Shown here one piece after another: positions 23,371 through 33,000 of a stretch of 51,103 nucleotides of DNA. The position numbers and the translations under genes were made by a program. Position 1 is the first letter of the stretch; the number at the start of each line of letters is the position of its first letter. The notes beneath the pieces are model-generated. The model was not told the DNA's origin. It worked only from the letters and a program-made list of their open reading frames with translations, and searched no databases. Source of the stretch: Prevotella sp. (GTDB lineage: Bacteria; Bacteroidota; Bacteroidia; Bacteroidales; Bacteroidaceae); assembly GCA_017477435.1 (NCBI GenBank), contig JAFUVV010000037.1, positions 1-51,103 of the forward strand, written 5' to 3'.

Positions 23371-26300
23371 TCAAGATTTCGCAACTTTCTTCGTCATCTC
23401 TTGATATAACTTGAACAATTCAGCGACACACATACTTTCTGTCATAGTCTTGACATCGAATCCGTAGGCCTGCATAACCGCACGATCGTTAGCTTGATGC
23501 GCTTTACGCAATTCTACAGGCATGGTTAGTTCATCGTAAAGATCTGCGAGCGAAGAGCCAGGATAGAGTGCACGAGCATCAAGGATAGCTTGCGCGGTCT
23601 GCTCTATTTTTTTGACAATAGATGCTGCATCCGATTTGTTTGCGGGCGAGGACGCCCGCGCTCCCAGATTTGGCCAAGGGAAGTTGTTGTAGACGATGTC
23701 CTTCGAATAATTGTAATCACTCTTTAATCGTCCACACACAGCCCGCATCCACGCCATGTGGACATTGGAGTTTAGAACACCAAAATGATATAATGAGGCA
23801 TCTGGTAAGAATTTTACCCTGTCCGTACAAATAATATCTTTATTTATGTATGCCATCGGTATATAACGACGACGTTCTGATGAAACGACAGGAATAACAA
23901 TACTATTCTCTGGATTAAGTTGTTCTCTAAATAGATGTGGTGTCATTGCCAGTTTCCTGCGCCCTTCGTCAGGAGCATTTTCCCTATCTTCTTTGCATGC
24001 TTGAACACGGCTCATCACTAACGGCATTTTACGCAGTTCCGTAGGAGAAGCACCAACCAGCCACAGGCACCAACGTTCTTTGTTGTTTATAAACTCTGAA
24101 GCTCCTAACAATTGCTTGATATATGGTTTTGCTAAGGGTTCCTTTGAAACAAAGTCAGCATAATCCTCAGCCTCGATAATCAAATGGCCTCCATCGGCAG
24201 GACGATTGCCTGTAACCATTTCCGGAACTTCACATAAAGGTTGCCTCCTACTTTCTACATAAATGTCAGGTGCATCAATCAGATACGCGTTGATGTTTTC
24301 TGCTTTTTTGGCTTTCTCTCCCTCATAGATAACTTTCGGCACATCCACGCAGCTGAATCCCACTATAACACAATGTACATGGGCTTTCAAGGTTGCTTCA
24401 CTGTCCCATCGGAAAGTGCGGTGAGCAAAGTCGATGTGAATGCCAAACATTTCCTTCAAGGGCTTCCAGATGGCTGCCACCTGCTCGCCTTGCGTGATGC
24501 TGTTGGTCGAGACAAGGGCCGCACGGGTGTTAGTGCCTGCAATGAGCTTTGCAGCCTTGTAGTACCAACCCGCCACATAGTCAATCTTTCCCGCTGTCTT
24601 AAAGGGCTTTCCTTGTTTGTCGACGAATACTTTCAAGATATCTTCTTTTTGCTCTTTGCTTTGCAACGAATATCCTACAAATGGCGGATTGCCCATAATA
24701 TAGTCGAATGTTTTTCTGGGAGCGCGGGCGTCCTCGCCCGCATCTATGTCTGAGGCAGAGTCCAAAGGTGTCTCACCTTCGCCAGCACTACTCCAACGCC
24801 AATCAGAAGGTGAACTGACGAGACCTGACTTTACAGGATTGTTATCGATATAATCCGCAATTTTATAATAATGCGCATCGTCTCTGATGAAACGATCGTA
24901 ATATTCTGGCATCCAGAAGTCTCCTGTACGGCATAAAACTTTATTTGCTTCATGTGAGGTGTATGACTTCCATGCATGTACTATATCTGTGAGTAGGTAT
25001 CCTTCTATGACTTCAATCAAAACATGCACATGGTTGGGCATCACACACCAATTATGAAGTCTATACGTCTTGCCATCGTTGTACTTTAATGCATCTACTA
25101 CAATTTTTGCAACACGTGGATCGCTCAAGAAGCATTGGCCATGTCCCATGTCTTCATACTGGTCGATGAATTTTTGAAGCTGCAATCTATTTTCTTTTGT
25201 TGTACGGGAATCCGAATTCTCTCTGCTTTCTTCCCATTTAAGTTCACGTTTCCAATGATCGATGATATCATTCGGGACTGAATCGTAGAGTCGGAATGTA
25301 ATCGACTGGAATTCTTTATTCTCTATGTGGGGAAGATAACCTCTACTATGGAAATATGGTTCATCACTTTGTGGGCGAGATGCTGAAGCGTCGCAAGTGG
25401 TTTGCGGGCGAGACGCCCGCGCTCCCAGAAGAGAGTCCCACTCTATGCGGAGGGCATTGCCTTCACATATGTTTGAATATGATTTCAATGGCAGAAAATC
25501 AATATCTTGCTGAATAATCTTTTCTGTCTCGGCAAGCATCTGTGCTTCACTTATCCAAAGGGCTGTAGTGGCGACTGTAACAGCGAAATCGTTAATCTCT
25601 ATGCCATAGAACTGTTGGATGCTTACTTTAACTGGATTGATAAACGCCCCTATCATTTTCTGACCATGATATCGCTCGCGAATTACCTCGTTCTCCAGGC
25701 GGCGAAGCGATAGATAAGTCTCGGTGAGGAAATTGCCTGAGCCGCAGGCTGGATCAAGGAATGTGAGAGAAGCAAGACGGTCCTGATAGGCAACGAGTTT
25801 TTTCTGCCGCTTCTTCTCTATCTTCTCCTCCAATATTTCGTCAAGCTCCTTTCGCAAATCATTTAAGAATAAGGGGTCTATGACTTTGTGTATATTTTCG
25901 ATACTTGTATAATGCATCCCACCACTACGCCGTGTTTCAGGATTAAGTGTGGATTCGAAAACCGCTCCGAATATTGTTGGCGAAATTTCGCTCCAATCGA
26001 AGTCGAGACTGGCATTTTGAAGCAGGACTTGCTTTAAAACTTCTGTAAACTGCGGTATTTCGATTTTTTCTTCAAACAATCCGCCGTTGGTATAAGGAAA
26101 TGCTTTCAAGTCGTCACGCAGGAAATGACTTCGCTTCTCTACAGGAGTATTGAGCGTATCGAAAAGCTGCAATAATGCCATCCGCATCCCTTCGGCATCA
26201 AACTTCATGAGATAGTCGTGGAACTGGTCATGCCCAAAGATACCGGCGTCCTCTGCATAAAGGCAGAAAACTATGCGCACACAAAGTATGTTGAGCCAAC

Positions 26301-26937
26301 GAAATGTAAGAACTTTATCTTGCTCTTTCACCTCATTTGCGGGCGAGACGCCCGCGTTCCCAGAACCTTCGTATTGTTTCAACAAAGCATCGTAGATCCT
26401 TCCGACAATCTCACCAGCTTGCATAGAAACTTGCATCTCTTTCGACAAATGTTCGTTTTTACTATCGACGAGGAACATCAACCGATAATATTCCCTACTG
26501 AGATTTTCAAGCAAGATCTGCTCGGGGTCACAATTTGGACGTTCCATATCGTAAACAAGAAATTCCGAGAAGTTGCAGGTGACAATCCAACGTGGATGTT
26601 CAGACACTGGCAGACTTACCACATAGCGACGTGCCTGCTGAAATGGATTGAGCAATGAGCCATCACTTTGACGAATACCCTTCCTCAAATCCCGGCCCAG
26701 AGACTTCTGCTCGATTAGTACGCGGGTGGAAGGAATTCTTCCGTCGATAAAGTTTGAGGCATCGACCATACGATGGTCTTCAAAATTAATAAAACCATCA
26801 GATGGCGTTTCTACACCATATACATTCGAGAGCAGGTCGAGCCAAAAGGATTGCGACTCGCCTTTTTCGTATCCTCTTCCTTTCCAACGCTCTGCAAACT
26901 TAGCGGCAGCAGCAGCGATTTGCTTTTCTGTTTTCAT
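23371..26937 (-). CDS. MmeI-like (type IIL/IIG) restriction-methyltransferase with nested RAYT
   Basis: 1188 residues in one open frame. N-terminal nuclease motif FIDGRIPSTRVLIEQK (Asp65..Glu76-Gln-Lys78, D-ExK pattern of MmeI), a helical linker, then the gamma-class DNA methyltransferase: FLDPACGSGNFLTETY (motif I, 394-409) and DYIMGNPPFVGY (motif IV, NPPF 750-753), and a C-terminal target-recognition part (about 900-1190). Such enzymes methylate one strand for protection and cut beside the site. Intact relatives are about 920-950 residues. The excess is a segment of about 240 residues (505-741) between motifs I and IV holding a full REP-associated tyrosine transposase domain bordered by REP palindromes. 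Extra REP-derived peptides occur at about 192-200 and 1091-1099. Whether the enzyme still folds and cuts is unknown; the frame is intact throughout, arguing against simple decay. Confidence 0.9.
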   Translation of the reverse strand: MKTEKQIAAAAAKFAERWKGRGYEKGESQSFWLDLLSNVYGVETPSDGFINFEDHRMVDASNFIDGRIPSTRVLIEQKSLGRDLRKGIRQSDGSLLNPFQQARRYVVSLPVSEHPRWIVTCNFSEFLVYDMERPNCDPEQILLENLSREYYRLMFLVDSKNEHLSKEMQVSMQAGEIVGRIYDALLKQYEGSGNAGVSPANEVKEQDKVLTFRWLNILCVRIVFCLYAEDAGIFGHDQFHDYLMKFDAEGMRMALLQLFDTLNTPVEKRSHFLRDDLKAFPYTNGGLFEEKIEIPQFTEVLKQVLLQNASLDFDWSEISPTIFGAVFESTLNPETRRSGGMHYTSIENIHKVIDPLFLNDLRKELDEILEEKIEKKRQKKLVAYQDRLASLTFLDPACGSGNFLTETYLSLRRLENEVIRERYHGQKMIGAFINPVKVSIQQFYGIEINDFAVTVATTALWISEAQMLAETEKIIQQDIDFLPLKSYSNICEGNALRIEWDSLLGARASRPQTTCDASASRPQSDEPYFHSRGYLPHIENKEFQSITFRLYDSVPNDIIDHWKRELKWEESRENSDSRTTKENRLQLQKFIDQYEDMGHGQCFLSDPRVAKIVVDALKYNDGKTYRLHNWCVMPNHVHVLIEVIEGYLLTDIVHAWKSYTSHEANKVLCRTGDFWMPEYYDRFIRDDAHYYKIADYIDNNPVKSGLVSSPSDWRWSSAGEGETPLDSASDIDAGEDARAPRKTFDYIMGNPPFVGYSLQSKEQKEDILKVFVDKQGKPFKTAGKIDYVAGWYYKAAKLIAGTNTRAALVSTNSITQGEQVAAIWKPLKEMFGIHIDFAHRTFRWDSEATLKAHVHCVIVGFSCVDVPKVIYEGEKAKKAENINAYLIDAPDIYVESRRQPLCEVPEMVTGNRPADGGHLIIEAEDYADFVSKEPLAKPYIKQLLGASEFINNKERWCLWLVGASPTELRKMPLVMSRVQACKEDRENAPDEGRRKLAMTPHLFREQLNPENSIVIPVVSSERRRYIPMAYINKDIICTDRVKFLPDASLYHFGVLNSNVHMAWMRAVCGRLKSDYNYSKDIVYNNFPWPNLGARASSPANKSDAASIVKKIEQTAQAILDARALYPGSSLADLYDELTMPVELRKAHQANDRAVMQAYGFDVKTMTESMCVAELFKLYQEMTKKVAKS
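23642..23667 (-). repeat. REP palindrome A
   Basis: GCGGGCG-AGGA-CGCCCGC followed by GCTCCCAG on the plus strand. Within the R-M gene it encodes the peptide GARASSPAN near residue 1091, just inside the C-terminal part. Confidence 0.85.
24714..24741 (+). repeat. REP palindrome B (inverted relative to A, C, D)
   Basis: CTGGGAG, then cGCGGGCG-TCCT-CGCCCGC on the plus strand: the exact reverse complement of the REP A core. It encodes GEDARAPRK at residues about 734-742 and marks the C-terminal border of the RAYT insert. Confidence 0.85.
25368..25395 (-). repeat. Degenerate REP copy C'
   Basis: A decayed REP next to copy C: the coding strand gives DASASRPQS where C gives GARASRPQT, with matching CATCTCGCCC.CAA bases. 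Adjacent double REPs are typical of REP/BIME organisation. Confidence 0.6.
25404..25427 (-). repeat. REP palindrome C
   Basis: GCGGGCG-AGA-CGCCCGC followed by GCTCCCAG on the plus strand. It encodes GARASRPQ at residues 505-512, the N-terminal border of the RAYT insert. Confidence 0.85.
26339..26363 (-). repeat. REP palindrome D
   Basis: GCGGGCG-AGA-CGCCCGC followed by GTTCCCAG on the plus strand. It encodes GNAGVSPAN at about residues 192-200, in the linker between the nuclease and methyltransferase parts. It uses a different reading frame of the REP from copies A and C, yet stays open. Confidence 0.8.
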
Positions 26938-26967
26938 ATCTTAAAGCCAAAAGACAATCTACAGCAG

Positions 26968-26975
26968 CAAAATTA
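26968..26975 (-). promoter_or_regulatory. R-M gene promoter box
   Basis: Minus-strand TAATTTTG followed by CTG, 31 nt ahead of the ATG at 26937. AT-rich DNA lies upstream. Confidence 0.55.
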
Positions 26976-27059
26976 CAAAAAACAAAATAAAGAGCCAAAA
27001 TTATTTGAATCCTTTAGAGATAAGTATGATATACAGAACTAAAAAACTTTCCTGGCGGC

Positions 27060-27144
27060 AGTACATGGGCCTTGTACTGGGAGTACATGGGCTTTGTACT
27101 GGGAGTACATGAACGTTGTACTGGGAGTACATGGGCTTTGTACT
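27060..27144. repeat. AGTACA-N7-TGTACT array 2 (4 units, 85 bp)
   Basis: Units start at 27060, 27082, 27104 and 27126, all spaced by GGG. Inner bases are TGGGCCT, TGGGCTT, TGAACGT and TGGGCTT. It lies 85 bp upstream of the R-M promoter box and between two minus-strand genes. It is preceded by CCTGGCGGC, resembling CCTGGCAAC beside array 3. Confidence 0.95.
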
Positions 27145-27160
27145 ATTGGCGGGCAATGGT

Positions 27161-27223
27161 CATGCTTCGGCATGCCGGCATATAGGGACGCGAATATCGG
27201 CGCCTTATATATATTATATAAGG
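27161..27223. other. Two hairpins in the porin-R-M gap
   Basis: CATGC-TTCG-GCATG at 27161-27174 has a stable tetraloop form. CCTTATATA-TAT-TATATAAGG at 27203-27223 is a perfect palindrome. Either may end the long operon that finishes at 27272, though neither has a strong T-run. Simple GGTGATG-type repeats fill 27221-27271. Confidence 0.5.
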
Positions 27224-27271
27224 TGGTGGGTGATGGGTGATGGAGTAAGGGTGATGGTTAGTGGTGGGTTG

Positions 27272-28591
27272 TCACCACATGGTGGTGAATATTTTCGGCG
27301 ATACGGTCAGCATTATCCATCCCCAGTGGAGCTCGCGGTCGTCGTCGACGGCTCGCTTGAGTGCTGCCATAGTGTCGGTGCCTCGCATGTAGGAGTATCC
27401 TGCCCCGATGCTGACGTCTTTCATGAGATTGTACCTGAGAGCTATCTCCAGTTCGTGGCCGAGCGAGCGGTTGTAGTCGATCAACTTGGCGGCTGTGGCA
27501 AGATAGTGGTAGGAAAGGTCGGTGGAGAGTCGCTTGACAGGTATCCATCGTCCGCCGACGTACAGGTTCTGCAGGCCTGGGGTGAATCCGCCGACATAGG
27601 TTGTCACGTAGAAGAAGTCCATGGCTCCGTAGAACTTATGGTGGGAGCCGTAGAGGGAGCTGAATCCCTTCACCTTGCGGTGTTGTGTCATTCCGATGTG
27701 TCCGTGTGGTGGCACGGCAAAGTTTTTGTCGCCGCTCAGGTAGTCGTAGCCACCGTAGAGGGTCAGGCTGGGGTTGATGTCGTAGGATGCTTTCGCACTT
27801 GCCATCCACGCATCTACGGGCAGTCCGTTGCTCTCTGTGCCAAACTGGTAGTAGAAGGCGAGCTCTGCGGTCAGTCTGCGGGGATGGTATTTCACGTATG
27901 CACCAACGAGTTGTTCCTGGTATGTAGTAGTGTCGGCAGCGTATTCGGAGTTCTGCACACCGACATTCATGAACAGCAGCGAGGCTCCGAGCGGAATTTT
28001 GGGCACGTCGTAGTGATACCACAGTGCTTCCATAGCTTTGTAGGGCTGCAGGCCGCCGGCGAAGTAGTGGCCGCCATTCATGTTACCGATATTCTGATTG
28101 TACGACCCTATGATGTGAATCTTGTGTCCGTGTCCTTCGTAACCAATTTTCAAGGCGTCGTGCGACATGGCAGTCATTGCCCAATTGTCGGCTCCGAAGA
28201 TACGCTGGTCGTCGTAGTTGAGGTTCTGACGGCCTATCTGCACAAACAGTCCTTTCTTCGACTGTAGCCTGGCCCAGGCTTCATAGAGGTTGAAGCTGTT
28301 GGTCTCCTTGCTTCCCCACGTGCCGCTGTGCTGCGCGGTGACGCGTGCCGAGAGGCCCGGACGCTCGTACTCCATGCCCAGCAGAGTGCGTTCGATGACG
28401 AATGCAGCGGTCTGGTCGTCGTTCTCTGTGTTTGAGAGTCCGCCATTACGCAACTCACCACGAGTGAGCAGATTGACATCAACGGTGAACCTGTTTTCCT
28501 TTGCTTTCGGTGCAGACATCGTATCGACTGTCTCCTGCGCCGACACTGCAACAGAGCAAAAGATGATGGATGATAACAAAATGGGCTTCAT
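27272..28591 (-). CDS. Outer-membrane beta-barrel, alginate-export/porin-like
   Basis: 439 residues. A signal peptide (about 1-19, ending VSAQ) is followed by alternating amphipathic strands typical of an outer-membrane barrel (FTVDVNLLTRGELR, FVQIGRQNLNYDDQRIFG, LYVGGRWIPVKRLSTDLSYH, LEIALRYNLMKDVSIGAGYS), ending with an aromatic residue (FTTMW). The style matches the alginate-export (AlgE-like) porin family. It is the last gene of the NRPS operon, 19 nt after the MATE gene. Together they could form the inner- and outer-membrane steps of product export, but this is inference; direct pairing of MATE and such porins is not established. Confidence 0.75.
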   Translation of the reverse strand: MKPILLSSIIFCSVAVSAQETVDTMSAPKAKENRFTVDVNLLTRGELRNGGLSNTENDDQTAAFVIERTLLGMEYERPGLSARVTAQHSGTWGSKETNSFNLYEAWARLQSKKGLFVQIGRQNLNYDDQRIFGADNWAMTAMSHDALKIGYEGHGHKIHIIGSYNQNIGNMNGGHYFAGGLQPYKAMEALWYHYDVPKIPLGASLLFMNVGVQNSEYAADTTTYQEQLVGAYVKYHPRRLTAELAFYYQFGTESNGLPVDAWMASAKASYDINPSLTLYGGYDYLSGDKNFAVPPHGHIGMTQHRKVKGFSSLYGSHHKFYGAMDFFYVTTYVGGFTPGLQNLYVGGRWIPVKRLSTDLSYHYLATAAKLIDYNRSLGHELEIALRYNLMKDVSIGAGYSYMRGTDTMAALKRAVDDDRELHWGWIMLTVSPKIFTTMW

Positions 28592-28610
28592 GAGGGAAAA
28601 ATTAGCTAAT

Positions 28611-30014
28611 TCAATGATTTAATGTAAATTGGAGTTTATTGGTGTGGTGAAGCGTGAAGATTATCAGCGCCTCGATGAGATAGGCTATGAGGTAGCTATA
28701 CCACATCAGTTGCGGTGCCCACTCGGAAATGGCCCACATGACGGGAATGACCGTCAGCGAGAGGGCAAAGGAGATGAACAGTGCCATGCGGTGATGACCG
28801 TAGAGCTTATAGACTATCATTATCACGTAGATGTAGCAGAACGGGATGAAGCTGAGGGCAAAGATGCGCAGGGCGTCATCGGTCACGGCAACATATTCAG
28901 GGGTGTCGGCACCAAAGAGGGCTGCTATCGCCTCGGGGTCGATCCAAACGAACAGGCATGTGACGGCCATGGCTACGGTGATGAAGCGGAACGCCTTGCG
29001 CAGCACGAGGCGGAGTCCGTCGGCATCGCGCCGCCCCACCTGTATGGCTCCCAGCGACTGTAGCGTCTGGCAGGTGCCGGAGAGGAAAAGATTGTAGACC
29101 TGCAGCAGGTTCATGCAGACGGCAAAAGCGAAGATACCGGCCTGCCCCAGAGTGGAGAGCACAATTCTGTTGGCCGACAGCAGCAACAGCGTCAGGCAGA
29201 TGGATGCCATTGCCAGCGGTGCGCCCTGAGAGAGAACCTTTTTTAGTGAAGAGTGAAGAGTGTAGAGTGTAGAGTTATCTTGCGACGACCAGAACCTGAC
29301 AAGACGCAGCCGGGTCCGTTTGAAAACGCCAGCAGTAGGTTCTTCATTCCCTGATTCTTCATTCTTCATTTTTAATTCTTCATTCTTCATCCAGTGGGTC
29401 AGCAGAATGGCTATACCGACAAGATGACCAACGACGGTGGCTGCCGAGGAACCGGTTATGCCCCACCCCAACCACTGAATGAACACAATGTCGAGGCAGA
29501 GGTTTACTACGTTGTCGATGATGACGGCCAGCGACACCAACCGTGGCTGCCCGTCGACGCCCACCATCGTGGAGAGACCCCACATCAGGATGAACGCAGG
29601 ATTACCCAAGAGCAACACCTGAAGATACTGGCGCACAAGAGGGAGCAACTGTTCCTTGTTGCAAAGCAAGTGTGTCGTCTCATCGATGAAGACCAACCCA
29701 CAGAAGATGGCCAGCAGCATCCCGAGGCCGACACTCATCGTGAGTGCAAGGGAGAAATAGCGACGTGCCAAGCTGATGTTCTTCTGCCCCAAAGCATAGC
29801 CCACCAGCATCCCTGCACCTGCATTGATGAGCAGGTGCAGGGTGAAGATGAACTGATTGACAGGTTTCGACAGGTTGATGGCACTGACACCGTCGGCACT
29901 GATAAGATTACCCACAATGATGCCATCGACAACGTTGCCAAGGCAACCTGACAAAGCTACCAGGACATAGGCCCACAGGTAGTTGTAGAATTGCTTATTG
30001 ATATCAGAGTTCAT
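28611..30014 (-). CDS. MATE-family efflux transporter
   Basis: 467 residues with twelve predicted membrane segments in two halves. The first half shows DGIIVGNLISADGVSAINLS and NQFIFTLHLLINAGAGMLVG, the second SQGAPLAMASICLTLLLLSA. MATE proteins export small molecules using a sodium or proton gradient. The loop between the halves (about residues 209-257) is oddly long and low in complexity, built from dispersed repeats (MKNEELKMKNEE and STLYTLHSSLKK). The gene begins 20 nt after the NRPS, so it is the likely inner-membrane exporter of the NRPS product. Confidence 0.88.
   Translation of the reverse strand: MNSDINKQFYNYLWAYVLVALSGCLGNVVDGIIVGNLISADGVSAINLSKPVNQFIFTLHLLINAGAGMLVGYALGQKNISLARRYFSLALTMSVGLGMLLAIFCGLVFIDETTHLLCNKEQLLPLVRQYLQVLLLGNPAFILMWGLSTMVGVDGQPRLVSLAVIIDNVVNLCLDIVFIQWLGWGITGSSAATVVGHLVGIAILLTHWMKNEELKMKNEESGNEEPTAGVFKRTRLRLVRFWSSQDNSTLYTLHSSLKKVLSQGAPLAMASICLTLLLLSANRIVLSTLGQAGIFAFAVCMNLLQVYNLFLSGTCQTLQSLGAIQVGRRDADGLRLVLRKAFRFITVAMAVTCLFVWIDPEAIAALFGADTPEYVAVTDDALRIFALSFIPFCYIYVIMIVYKLYGHHRMALFISFALSLTVIPVMWAISEWAPQLMWYSYLIAYLIEALIIFTLHHTNKLQFTLNH
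29245..29390. repeat. In-frame repeat insert in the MATE loop
   Basis: Two simple-repeat blocks, AGTGAAGAGTGAAGAGTGTA-like at 29245-29276 and TTCATTCTTCATTTTTAATT-like at 29341-29390, flank about 64 nt of more complex sequence. Both resemble strings scattered through Bacteroidales intergenic DNA; here they stay in frame inside a coding gene. Confidence 0.7.
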
Positions 30015-30034
30015 TGTTCTGTGTTCATAGGTTA

Positions 30035-33000
30035 CTACTCAAAGAATCCGAATCCTCCCAGGGCTGTCAGCATGCGCTCGACGTAGTCCCATGACGTTGG
30101 ACTCCATGCGAAGCCTAGCCTGTAGAGCACCTGCGTGGTGTAGTCGTTGTCGCGCACCACATCGGCTGTCTTCTGACCATGGGCCATGTCTTGATAAGCC
30201 AGCAGCGATGCCATCTGACGGGCTTTCTGCGGGTCGTCCTTCGCCTGTTCCATTGCATCGGCAAACTCTTCCTGCTCGACGAAGCGAATGCTGTCGCCGA
30301 CGGCTTTCAGTCCCATCAGCACGTCGCCAAGGAACTGGCCGTGGATGTTGTAGGGATGGAACACGGTGCATTCCTTCGGCGTGGTGGCGAGCAAGACGAT
30401 GGCACGGCTCACCTCATTGATGGGTGAGAACTCCACACGCTTGTTGCGCATGGCGTATGGACAGCATCCCAACATGTTGTAGACCTTGATGCGTCCCATG
30501 AACGAGTTAGTCGAGAAGTTGGCCTGGAACTCGCCATCGGTGCTGCGTGCCGCCAGGTTGCCCACGCGCATGATCTTTGCACTCAGCCCGTGAAGAGCAA
30601 CGGCATCGAGGATCAGACGCTCGGCCATGAACTTCGAATAGATGTACTTGTTACCAAGATATTGTCCCATGTAGAGTCGTTGCTCGGTGAAAATATCGTC
30701 CTTCTTGGCTCCGACCCACATACCTCGTGTGCTGGCAGTGGAGACGTGAATGAGTTTAGCTCCCGTCTTGACACAGTATTCCACACAGCGCCGGGCACCG
30801 CCGATGTTCACATCTTCAATCTCCGTTCCTTCGGAGAAGTGCTTCACGATGGCAGCACAGTTGAAGACGGTGTCTATCGGACGCTGTCCTTCGGGTGATC
30901 CGGCCGTAACAAGTTGCTCAATATCCTGAGTCACATCGCCCAGCACTACATGCAGGCGAACATCGAAGAGCTCCTTGAAGTTGTTGGAGAAGTAATAGAA
31001 GAGCAGTGTGCGTAGGCGTCTTTCGGCTGTTTCCTGATTCTTTCCGCGCACCAGGCAGTAGATATTCTCAGCATCGCTGTCGATGAGCTCGCGCAGGATA
31101 TGGATGCCCAGATAACCTGTTGCTCCTGTCAGCAGAACATTTCCTAAAGTCTGACGCTCACCACGTCGGAAGCTATCGAGGACATTGTGCTGCAGGAGGT
31201 TATTGATGGCGGTATAGTCGAATCCGCTCACCTCATCGGTTCCTGTCTCGACTTTCTCTCCTGTTATTAACTCGGCCAGCTTTCTCGGAGTAGGATTGGC
31301 AAAGACGTCGCCATAGGCAATATGATGTTCTCTCTTGTCGGCTTCGATGATGACTTGCATCACGACGAGCGAGGTGCCTCCCAGCTCGAAGAAATTGTCG
31401 GTGGCACCGACTCTATCCATTTGCAGTATGCCAGCGAAGATATCGCAGAAGTCGCGTTCCACATCGTTAGCCGGAGCCTCATAGGCTGAACTCACGGCGA
31501 GCACAGGTTCGGGCAGCGCCTTCACATCGGTCTTGCCATTAGGCGTCATAGGCATCTCCTTCAGTTGTAGGTAGGCCGTAGGCACCATATACTGCGTCAG
31601 ACTCTTCGAGATCTCTGCCTTCAAATCAGCCGGAGATATTTCGTGGTCGGCAGTATAGTAGGCGCAGAGATGCTCTTTGTCGTTGAGCTTGCGAATGATG
31701 ATGACTACCTTCTTCATACCTTCCACCTTCAGCATCACGTTTTCAATCTCGCCAAGTTCGATGCGCAGACCACGCAATTTAATTTGGTGGTCGGTGCGTC
31801 CGAGGATGAGCACATTTCCATCAGGCTGCCACTTGGCGTAGTCGCCCGACTTATAGATGCGCGTGCCGTGGTAGTCGACAAAGCGCTCGCGGGTCATCTC
31901 GTCGAGGTTGTTATAGCCACGTGCCACACCTCGTCCGCCGATAAAGAGTTCTCCTACGACACCGACAGGCAACTCGTTGCCATCGGCATCGACAATGAAC
32001 TCCCTGACATTGAGCTGAGGTTTACCCACAGTGACAATCTGGGCATTGGTCAACTCGGCATTGTTCGACGCTACGGTGATCTCCGTCGGGCCATAGCAGT
32101 TGAAGATGCGTGCCTTCGTGACGCTGCGCATCTTAGTCAGCAACGCGTCGCTGAACTTCTCTCCTCCGGCACGACAGATCCTGAGGCCAGCTATCGTATT
32201 GCAGAAATCTGGGCTTGTAAGCCACGTCTGCCAACGCGATGGTGTTCCGCTTACCATGTCGATGTGCTGGCTGCTGATTAGCTGCGACAGCTCGAGAGGA
32301 TTATTCGCCTGGTCCTCAGTGGCGAGGATGAGTGTCTTGCCGTTGAAGTAGGCCATGCCTATATCCTGCAAGGCTGCATCAAAAGAGATTGTCGTCACGC
32401 TGAGAATGCGGGTAGCATCGGTCAGTACGGCGTGAGCAAATACATTAGCGGGATGACCATAGAGGTAGTTGCAGATGCCTTCGTGCCGCAGCATCACTCC
32501 TTTCGGCCGGCCCGTCGAACCGCTCGTATAAATGAGGTACGCCAGATCGTCTTGGGTGATAGGAGCAGGCTGATATTGTTCATCTGCATACTGGACGAGC
32601 GTCTCTACGTCGATTGCCTTGTCGGCAGGTACGGTGTCGAGACGATCGGCAGTGGTGATGATATAACGGGCTTCACTGTCTTCCAGAATAAGTTTTACGC
32701 GATCGGATGGATAGTCAGGGTCGCAAGGTATATAGGCAGCGCCAGCTTTCATCACACCGAAGAGAGAGAGGATCAGTCGGCTGGTTCGTGGCAGCAGGAG
32801 GGCTACGCGGTCGCCGGGGTTGACTCCTCGTTGACGCAGACCGTTTACTATGCGATTGGTCAGATTGTCCATCTCGCTATAAGTATATGTGGCATCGCAG
32901 GCCACGAGTGCCTCTTGGTCGGGTTGTGTTTTGGCGAAGTAGCTGATGCAGTCGTGGAAGAAGCGGAAGGGAGCATCTGGAGAATTGAGACTTGCAACGT

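Larger units (their letters stand above)
24714..25427 (-). mobile_element. REP-RAYT-REP unit inside the R-M gene
   Basis: RAYT domain at residues about 529-720 of the host ORF (25353-24778). It follows the family pattern closely: SRGYLPH start, FRLYDSVP, MGHGQCFLSDPRVA, the HUH motif WCVMPNHVHVLIE (His636, His638), HAWKSYTSHEANKVL, FWMPEYYDRFIRDD, and YIDNNPVKSGLV with candidate catalytic Tyr696, ending DWRWSSA. REP B (24714-24741) lies on one side and REP C (25404-25427) with degenerate C' (25368-25395) on the other, in opposite orientation. No ATG, GTG or TTG occurs in frame before about 55 residues into the domain, so it appears to be expressed only as part of the host protein. Confidence 0.9.

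Noticed and set aside
23371-26937. BREX PglX methyltransferase
   Set aside because: The D-ExK nuclease motif and MmeI-like domain order are present, and no BREX genes are nearby.
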